Notes under the pieces: model-generated | Databases searched by the model: none | Told to the model about the DNA's origin: nothing | Seen by the model: only the letters and a program-made list of their open reading frames with translations | Program-made: the position numbers and the translations under genes | From: an uncultured Prevotella sp. | GTDB taxonomy: Bacteria > Bacteroidota > Bacteroidia > Bacteroidales > Bacteroidaceae | Assembly: GCA_946055365.1 (NCBI GenBank) | Contig: CAMGFM010000101.1 | Location: forward strand, 1-5,592 | Direction of reading: 5' to 3' | DNA: 5,592 nt | Shown: one piece after another, positions 5,323-5,592 of the stretch | How positions within the stretch are numbered: the stretch's first letter is position 1 | Layout of the letters: each line of letters begins with the position of its first letter

Positions 5323-5592
5323 TCACTTTGTCTTCTTCACATTGGTCATCTTATAAACCAGCGTGCCGCCCTTCATGATGTCCTCATGAGAGATATAGTT
5401 GTTGGTGTATTTCTTGCCGTTGAGAAGGATGTAGTCTACATATTTATTGTCCTTGGATATGCCGTCGGCAATGACGGTAAATGTCTTGCCACCGTCCAGA
5501 TGAAGCACGATTTTGGGCATCTGCGGTGCGCCAAACACATACTTGCCGCTGACGGGATCGACGGGATAGAAACCCATAGCGGAAATCATATA
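5323..5592 (-). CDS. GH92 alpha-mannosidase, C-terminal end (partial)
   Basis: Only the last 89 codons are present; the gene continues past the right edge. The visible sequence begins YMISAMGFYPVDP, the conserved segment of the GH92 catalytic domain (typically SALGFYPV), followed by KYVFGAPQMPKIVLHLDGGK, KYVDYILLNGKKY and NYISHEDIMKGGTLVYKM, the closing beta-strands of the family. GH92 enzymes are calcium-dependent, inverting exo-alpha-mannosidases; Bacteroidetes use them outside the cell or in the periplasm to trim N-glycans and yeast mannan. The catalytic acid and base and any signal peptide are outside the window, so specificity cannot be judged. The stop is TGA at 5323-5325. The gene converges on the OmpA gene and does not share an operon with it. 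Confidence 0.9.
   Translation of the reverse strand, partial: YMISAMGFYPVDPVSGKYVFGAPQMPKIVLHLDGGKTFTVIADGISKDNKYVDYILLNGKKYTNNYISHEDIMKGGTLVYKMTNVKKTK

Overview
The window looks like chromosomal DNA of a Bacteroidetes bacterium, most likely Prevotella or a close relative. Three things point there: the proteins (a TIGR02757/DUF2400 protein, a TrmD of Bacteroidetes type, a secreted CBM9-like protein, an OmpA-type porin with a coiled-coil linker, and a GH92 mannosidase tail); two promoters of the Bacteroidetes TTTG-N19-TAnnTTTG type; and the lack of Shine-Dalgarno sequences before the starts. The genus is an inference from protein character, not from a database search.

Layout. 1-377 has no convincing gene and holds a tandem array of a 22-bp repeat. 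378-1205 (+) encodes a TIGR02757-family protein. A promoter at 1302-1332 serves trmD (1339-2019, +), the tRNA m1G37 methyltransferase; it sits so close to the start codon that the mRNA is probably leaderless. 2134-3192 (+) encodes a secreted carbohydrate-binding-family-9-like protein. 3193-3752 is a long intergenic stretch with a second 22-bp-period repeat set that ends in a strong terminator hairpin, then a promoter and a roughly 150-nt leader for the OmpA-family gene (3753-4916, +). 4917-5322 lies between convergent genes and holds a hairpin, a strong terminator, a third 22-bp array with the same palindromic core as the first, and a hairpin behind the GH92 gene, whose last 89 codons (5323-5592, -) are in the window.

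The genes do not form one pathway: tRNA modification, an HhH-type DNA-glycosylase-like protein, envelope structure and glycan use sit side by side. The most unusual content is between the genes. Three arrays share a spacing of about 22 bp, or two helical turns. Two of them, roughly 5 kb apart, share the odd palindrome AAAGTG-C-CACTTT. The third has direct repeats of one arm of the terminator that closes it. I do not recognise these arrays as a named element.
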